Shown: in pieces, positions 59,619 through 64,000 of the stretch
How positions within the stretch are numbered: position 1 is the stretch's first letter
How the letters are laid out: every line of letters starts with the position of its first letter
Origin: Rhodococcus sp040643435
GTDB lineage: Bacteria > Actinomycetota > Actinomycetes > Mycobacteriales > Mycobacteriaceae
Assembly (NCBI RefSeq): GCF_040643435.1
Contig: NZ_JBEYUH010000021.1
Coordinates: 1-64,000 of the forward strand
Length of the DNA: 64,000 nucleotides
Reading direction: 5' to 3'
Translations under genes and position numbers: made by a program
The notes under the pieces: model-generated
Seen by the model: the letters and a program-made list of their open reading frames with translations, nothing else
What the model was told of the DNA's origin: nothing
Databases searched by the model: none

Positions 59619-60113
59619 TCACCCGAGCCGATGCAACTCGACGTCGCACAACATCCCGTCCCCGATATGCGCCGTCATGTACGTGCAGTGCGGCTGCCGC
59701 CGCCGGTCGGTCGGTGAACCTGGATTGAGAAGCCGCAACCCGCTCGGCGCGGTCGTATCCCAAGGAATGTGCGAGTGGCCGAACACGAGGACGTCGATGT
59801 CGGGATGAGCCGCTGCCATGCGCCGCTCCCGGCCCGCCGACGCTCCGGTCTCGTGTACCACCGCGAGACGAACGCCCTCGAGGGTGACGCGTGCAACCTC
59901 CGGCAACCGCTCACGCAGAGGGAAGCCGTCGTTGTTGCCCCAACACGCGACCAGCCGGTTCGACCGCTCCTCCACTGCGTCGAGCAGCGCGACATCCATC
60001 CAGTCGCCGGCGTGGATCACCAGGTCCGCGCGATCCACCTCGTCCCACACTCGGGACGGCAGGTCGCGGGCGCGCGTCGGCACGTGCGTATCAGCGAGGA
60101 GAAGCAGGCGCAT
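59619..60113 (-). CDS. YfcE/MJ0936-type metallophosphoesterase
   Basis: 164 aa, small calcineurin-like phosphodiesterase. The metal ligands are in order: D8-x-H10 (ADTH), D37 (AGDW), GNND (59-62), H87 and GHSH (112-115). Broad phosphodiesterase activity with Mn2+ is known in the family. ATG 60113. Its start region overlaps nothing; the divergent SDR gene starts 41 nt away. Confidence 0.88.
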   Translation of the reverse strand: MRLLLLADTHVPTRARDLPSRVWDEVDRADLVIHAGDWMDVALLDAVEERSNRLVACWGNNDGFPLRERLPEVARVTLEGVRLAVVHETGASAGRERRMAAAHPDIDVLVFGHSHIPWDTTAPSGLRLLNPGSPTDRRRQPHCTYMTAHIGDGMLCDVELHRLG

Positions 60114-60154
60114 CGCCTCAGTGTGCCGCTCCCGTCCGCGGGTAACCACCCGGC

Positions 60155-60952
60155 ATGACCACACCCGCTCACGACAGACTCGCCATCGTCACCGGCGCCG
60201 ATTCCGGCATGGGGAAGGCAACAGCCGAACTGCTCGCCGCCGAAGGCTTCGACGTAGGTATCACCTTCCACACCGACGAGGCCGGTGCCGAGGACACCCG
60301 TGCTGCGGTCGAGCAACGGGGACAACGCTGCTTCGTCACCAGGCAGGACCTGGCCAGTCCGGACACTGCCGAGGTGGTCGACGAACTCGCCGGTCGCCTC
60401 GGTGGTCTCGGGGTACTGGTGAACAACGCCGGCACCGGCCACCGCGACGAAGCGCTGGACCTCTCCTACGACCGCTGGCGGGAAATGCTCGCGACCGATC
60501 TCGATGGCCCCTTCCTGTGTTCGCAACGCGCCGCGCGGCACATGATCGACAGTGGGAAGGGGGGCCGGATCGTCAACGTCACCAGCGTGCACGAGCACGT
60601 TCCCCGCTACGGCGCTTCCGCATATTGCACCGCGAAAGCCGGCCTCGGCATGCTCACCCAGTGTCTTGCGCTCGAATGGGCACGGCACGGCATCACCGTC
60701 AACTCGGTGGCTCCCGGTGAGATCTCCACCCCCATGACCGGCATGGACGAATCGGAAGCCTTCCACGAGAACCGTCCGGGCAATCCCGTCGGGCGTCCTG
60801 GGCACGTCAACGAGGTCGCTTCCGTCATCGCATTCCTTGCCTCCCCGCGCTCGTCGTACCTGACAGGTCGTTCGATCCCGGTCGACGGTGGCCTCATGCT
60901 CATGGCAGCGCACGGGCACGACATGGACGATGGCAGTTGGCGCGCACTCTGA
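60155..60952 (+). CDS. Short-chain dehydrogenase/reductase
   Basis: 265 aa classical SDR. TGADSGMG cofactor motif (13-20), NNAG (90-93), catalytic S144, Y157, K161. A His-rich tail (AAHGHDMDD) follows the domain. It resembles glucose 1-dehydrogenase-like SDRs, but the substrate cannot be read. ATG 60155 with no strong ribosome site. 38 nt before the alcohol dehydrogenase gene, likely one operon. Confidence 0.85.
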   Translation: MTTPAHDRLAIVTGADSGMGKATAELLAAEGFDVGITFHTDEAGAEDTRAAVEQRGQRCFVTRQDLASPDTAEVVDELAGRLGGLGVLVNNAGTGHRDEALDLSYDRWREMLATDLDGPFLCSQRAARHMIDSGKGGRIVNVTSVHEHVPRYGASAYCTAKAGLGMLTQCLALEWARHGITVNSVAPGEISTPMTGMDESEAFHENRPGNPVGRPGHVNEVASVIAFLASPRSSYLTGRSIPVDGGLMLMAAHGHDMDDGSWRAL

Positions 60953-60990
60953 CCGGAGTTCGCGAGCATCTCCGATGAAAGGAGCGGATC

Positions 60991-62013
60991 GTGCGCGGAG
61001 CGATCATCCATGCACCCGGCGACGTCCGGGTGGAAGAGCGGCCCGATCCGGAACTCGTCGAGCCGACCGACGCCGTCATCGAGGTCACCGCGACCTGCGT
61101 GTGCGGTTCGGACCTGTGGCCCTATCGGGGTATCGAGGACGTCCACGGACCGGCGCCCATGGGGCACGAATACGTCGGGGTGGTCCGAGAGGTCGGCAGC
61201 GATGTATCGACCCTGCAGGAGGGTGATTTCGTCGTCGGTTCTTTCTTCGCCTCCGACAACACCTGTGAGATCTGCCTGGCCGGTTACCAGTCCCGGTGTG
61301 TGGACGCTCGGCCGATGGGCGCCATCGGCACGCAGGCCCAGTTCGCGAGGATCCCGCTGGCGGACGGCACCCTTGTCGCCACCCCCGGAATGCCGGACGA
61401 CGACCTGATCCCCGGGTTGCTCGCCGCTTCCGACGTCCTCGGAACAGGTTGGTTCGGAGCCTCTGCAGCCGAGGTGGGTCCCAGAAAGACCGTCGCCGTC
61501 GTGGGTGACGGGGCGGTGGGTCTTCTCGCCGTCCTGGCCGCACGGCAACTCGGCGCCGAGCGCATCATTGCGATGAGTCGCCATGACGACCGACAGACAC
61601 TCGCACGTGAGTTCGGCGCCACCGACATCGTTTCCGAACGTGGCGAAGCCGGTGCAGCCCGGATCAGGGAACTGACGAACGGTCTCGGCGCGCATTCGGT
61701 CGTCGAAGCCGTAGGCACCCAGGAATCGATGATGCAAGCGATTCGTTCCACCCGGCCCGGCGGCCATGTCGGATACGTCGGGGTCTCCCACGGCGTGCAA
61801 CTACCCGGAGACGAGCTGTTCTTCTCCGAAGTCCATCTGCACGGCGGCCCCGCTCCTGTGCGCCGTTTCCTGCCCCGGCTGATCGACCTGATTCTGAGTC
61901 GGCAGATCGACCCGGGAAAGGTATTCGACCTGGATCTGCCGCTGGATCGAGCGGCGGATGGTTACCGGGCCATGGACGAACGTCGGGCGATCAAGGCACT
62001 GTTGCGGCCCTGA
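60991..62013 (+). CDS. Zinc-dependent medium-chain alcohol dehydrogenase
   Basis: 340 aa. Catalytic zinc ligands are C38 (in VCGSD) and H59-E60 (GHE); the nucleotide motif is VGDGAVG. The structural zinc lobe has C92, C95 and C103, but the first of the usual four cysteines is D89. AAAGGAG 6 nt before the GTG. Oxidises an alcohol or reduces an aldehyde/ketone with NAD(P); resembles threonine/sorbitol dehydrogenase-type enzymes. Confidence 0.88.
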   Translation: MRGAIIHAPGDVRVEERPDPELVEPTDAVIEVTATCVCGSDLWPYRGIEDVHGPAPMGHEYVGVVREVGSDVSTLQEGDFVVGSFFASDNTCEICLAGYQSRCVDARPMGAIGTQAQFARIPLADGTLVATPGMPDDDLIPGLLAASDVLGTGWFGASAAEVGPRKTVAVVGDGAVGLLAVLAARQLGAERIIAMSRHDDRQTLAREFGATDIVSERGEAGAARIRELTNGLGAHSVVEAVGTQESMMQAIRSTRPGGHVGYVGVSHGVQLPGDELFFSEVHLHGGPAPVRRFLPRLIDLILSRQIDPGKVFDLDLPLDRAADGYRAMDERRAIKALLRP

Positions 62014-62027
62014 TTCGAAACCGGTAC

Positions 62028-62049
62028 CTCGCCCGTCCGGACGGGCGAG
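62028..62049 (+). terminator. Terminator after the alcohol dehydrogenase gene
   Basis: A perfect 22-bp palindrome of two 11-bp arms (CTCGCCCGTCC and its complement) starts 14 nt after the stop. Confidence 0.7.
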
Positions 62050-62652
62050 AGGAGTCCGATCGCGGCGGATTGCGCGCTTCGCCTATTTCGGTGTGGGTGA
62101 AGAATATTCCAGCCGAACACCATTTGTTCGTTTCGCATCCCACACACGATCATCTGGTAGCCAAGGGATCTGGAGCATTCACGCTCCGGAGGAGGCATCC
62201 GCGCCGGCAGCCGTCGGAGATCCAAACACGTTGCGGAGATCAGCATTACGTGGAACGACGGTACCGTTCTCCCTCCTGTCGACGGCCGCTTCGATTTCGG
62301 CCCGCCGCGCCCCGAACATCTCCGGCCGGACGACTGCCCCGAATGAGCGCACGCATACTTATGCTCGTCCGAGACTCTATGTAGCGCAGAATATCCCGAA
62401 TATATCGAATGGTTCGTTTGTCCCGTACCTCACGGTCGACTGCACATGTCCGTACCGGCCGCGCACGGCCGTTTCGAGGGCGACGCGCACACTCCTCAGA
62501 CCTCCCGTAGCGAAAAAAGACTATTGGAATTGATTCCGACGCTACACTTGAGGAGTCCTGAACTTCTTCACTCGCCGCTTTTACGGCGATCGACCTTCGA
62601 CGATTCTCAGGAGATCGCACAGACCAACTGGAACCCGACTCCAGGGGCAATC
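62050..62652. other. More AT-rich non-coding region upstream of cbtB
   Basis: 600 nt with visibly lower GC than the flanks and no gene I can support. It holds the dyad GGAAT-TG-ATTCC (62526-62537), a possible -10 box TACACT (62543-62548) and a small hairpin TCGCCG/CGGCGA (62572-62577 with 62584-62589) in the presumed leader of about 100 nt. I looked for the B12-box of a cobalamin riboswitch and did not find it. Confidence 0.45.
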
Positions 62653-62847
62653 ATGACATTTACTGCAGTGCCCGCACGCGCGACCGAAACCGCCGGTAGC
62701 GTCCTCATCGCGATGGGTATCGTTCTCCTCGCACTTCTCACGCTCTATCTCGTCGGATTCGACGACGGTGCAATCTCACGCAGCGGCATGTTCCTGCACG
62801 AGCTGATGCACGACGGCCGACATCTTCTCGGTCTGCCATGTCACTGA
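62653..62847 (+). CDS. cbtB: CbtB cobalt transporter subunit
   Basis: 64 aa, one membrane helix (about 14-35) followed by a histidine-rich tail with H49, H53, H57 and the final C63-H64, the family pattern. AGGGG upstream of the ATG. It overlaps cbtA by 10 nt. CbtAB systems were first recognised by their link to cobalamin genes and are thought to move cobalt. Confidence 0.87.
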   Translation: MTFTAVPARATETAGSVLIAMGIVLLALLTLYLVGFDDGAISRSGMFLHELMHDGRHLLGLPCH

Positions 62848-63629
62848 CCGGAAGTTACGGCCGGCTCGTTGTCCGCGGGCTGTTGGCAGGGCTGCTCGCG
62901 GGGTTGATCGCGGGAGCCGTGGCGTTCGTCGTCGGGGAGCCACAGCTCGATGCAGCAGTGGCATTGGAAACTGCTGTTTCCGAACCGCATTCCCACGCCG
63001 ATTCGGACACCGCTACGGCGGCCCCCGCGGACCATACGCACGAAGACGAACCGCTCGTCAGCCGGACAGGCCAGCGCGCAGGACTGTTCCTCGCCACGAG
63101 CCTGGCAGGCGTAGCACTGGGAGCGATCTTCGCGACGGTGGCGTACGCGATCCGACGGGCCGTACCGGTCTCGGCCGTCACATTGAGCATCGGCCTCGCG
63201 GCAGCGGCGTGGCTCGCCGTCGTCGTGGTGCCGTATGTGAAGTATCCACCGAACCCACCCTCCGTGGGCGACCCCGAGACCATTGATCAACGCACACTGC
63301 TCTGGCTCGCTGCCGTGGCCGTAGGCCTGGCCGCGGTGGCAGGTGCCGCGTACGTGGCAACCGTGTCGGCGAAGCGCCTCTCACCCAGCGCACGCATCGC
63401 GCTGACCACCCTCACGTTCGTCGTCGTCGCGACCGTAGGCTGCGTTCTGCTACCGACTGTCGACGGAGTGGACGACGGATTCCCCACCACGCTGTTGTGG
63501 GACTTCCGATTGTCCACGCTCGCCACCCAGACAACCCTGTGGGTGAGCCTCGGCCTGATATTCGCGTACCTGTCCGACCGATCGGCCCGACCGTCGGTCC
63601 ACGAGAGGTCCTCGATGTCGGCCATGTGA
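62838..63629 (+). CDS. cbtA: CbtA cobalt transporter subunit
   Basis: 263 aa, about six membrane helices. After the first helix there is a histidine-rich loop (H51, H53, H66, H68: PHSH and DHTHED) that should bind the metal. Conserved WLAVVVVPYVKYPPNPPSVG follows. Translationally coupled to cbtB by overlap. Which cobalt enzyme it feeds is not clear; no corrin-synthesis gene is in view. Confidence 0.87.
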   Translation: MSLTGSYGRLVVRGLLAGLLAGLIAGAVAFVVGEPQLDAAVALETAVSEPHSHADSDTATAAPADHTHEDEPLVSRTGQRAGLFLATSLAGVALGAIFATVAYAIRRAVPVSAVTLSIGLAAAAWLAVVVVPYVKYPPNPPSVGDPETIDQRTLLWLAAVAVGLAAVAGAAYVATVSAKRLSPSARIALTTLTFVVVATVGCVLLPTVDGVDDGFPTTLLWDFRLSTLATQTTLWVSLGLIFAYLSDRSARPSVHERSSMSAM

Positions 63630-63701
63630 TGTCCACACCACTCCTGCCGGAGGTGGCCTCGTCCGAGGAAACCCACCGACACCACCGGAACGGAAACCAC
63701 C

Positions 63702-64000
63702 ATGAACTCACCCAAAGCGTTGTCGAACGCGCTGGCCCAGGCACGCGCCTCGCGTGGGGAATTCGACTCCTATGCGAATCTCGTCGCCCAAATCGCCCCG
63801 GCGATACACGAAGTGCAGGACTCTCCGTACACGCTCTCGAACGACCGATACGCAGCACTGCGACATGTACTCCACGATGTAGGCGGGCAACCGGATCTCT
63901 CGGTCGAATACACCGAAAAGGTCGAAGAAGACTGGGAGATGAACACCTACGTCACGTGCGAATGCCTGGGCTGGCGTGGCGCGTGGAATTCCGAGATGCG
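63702..64000 (+). CDS. Start of an unrecognised gene, cut by the window end
   Basis: Open for about 99 codons from ATG 63702 to the edge. The protein begins MNSPKALSNALAQARASRG and includes a CEC motif and tryptophans near the edge (TCECLGWRGAW). Weak ribosome site (CGGAAACCACC). 72 nt behind cbtA, so possibly in the same operon; that would make a cobalt-dependent protein or its helper worth testing. No family recognised. Confidence 0.6.
   Translation, partial: MNSPKALSNALAQARASRGEFDSYANLVAQIAPAIHEVQDSPYTLSNDRYAALRHVLHDVGGQPDLSVEYTEKVEEDWEMNTYVTCECLGWRGAWNSEM

Noticed and set aside
62550..62652. Cobalamin riboswitch before cbtB
   Set aside because: Neither the B12-box type sequence nor the conserved GCCACTG core is present.

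Overview
The window is high-GC actinobacterial DNA, most likely a Rhodococcus-type chromosome. The reasons are the dnaX / aspartate aminotransferase / 4.5S RNA / tRNA-Ser neighbourhood known from the mycolata, an MmpL-type RND protein, FadA/FadB sequences close to the mycobacterial ones, frequent GTG/TTG starts, and many genes with a TANNNT box 6-7 nt before the start codon (leaderless transcription). There is no phage, insertion sequence or CRISPR array. Genus is inferred; species cannot be told.

Layout. 1-8.2 kb: fadA-fadB beta-oxidation operon, a divergent GntR/HutC regulator, a two-component system and a membrane protein. 8.5-13.6 kb: an orphan permease, an MFS transporter and a PucR-type activator. 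13.9-20.6 kb: a tightly packed eight-gene operon (DUF336/GlcG-HbpS protein, haem-oxygenase-like diiron oxidase, Rieske ferredoxin, ferredoxin reductase, aldehyde dehydrogenase, second Rieske ferredoxin, gamma-glutamyltranspeptidase-like protein, RidA). I recognise no described pathway of this composition. The parts fit oxidative breakdown of an amine or other nitrogen compound: oxidase plus redox chain, then imine (RidA), then aldehyde (ALDH), with PucR and the MFS protein as regulator and transporter. This is the most interesting part of the window.

20.7-31.6 kb: a DUF2231 protein and dnaX; then a block of PadR, GntR/FCD regulator, rhodanese / ThiM / SsuD-like monooxygenase, secreted trypsin-like protease and HhH-GPD protein; then three DnaA-box-like sites, aspartate aminotransferase, ffs and tRNA-Ser(GGA). 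31.6-37.6 kb: small protein, lipoprotein nuclease, DUF1275 protein, TetR, 3-hydroxybutyrate-dehydrogenase-like SDR with an MHS-type permease, and LysR. 37.6-42.4 kb: queuosine genes gluQ, yhhQ and tgt, enclosing two proline-rich membrane proteins. The Tgt lacks the usual bacterial base-recognition motif, which suggests direct queuine salvage.

42.5-48.3 kb: P2-type ATPase, flavin-type small protein, CDF metal transporter and a lysE/lysG pair. 48.3-55.6 kb: heterodimeric ABC exporter, MmpL-type RND with its TetR, and an Rrf2 regulator. 55.7-62 kb: sterol-desaturase-like hydroxylase, YceI protein, DHA2 drug exporter with divergent TetR and a clear operator, phosphodiesterase, SDR and zinc alcohol dehydrogenase. 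62-64 kb: a 0.6-kb more AT-rich non-coding stretch, the cobalt transporter pair cbtB-cbtA, and a gene cut by the window edge.
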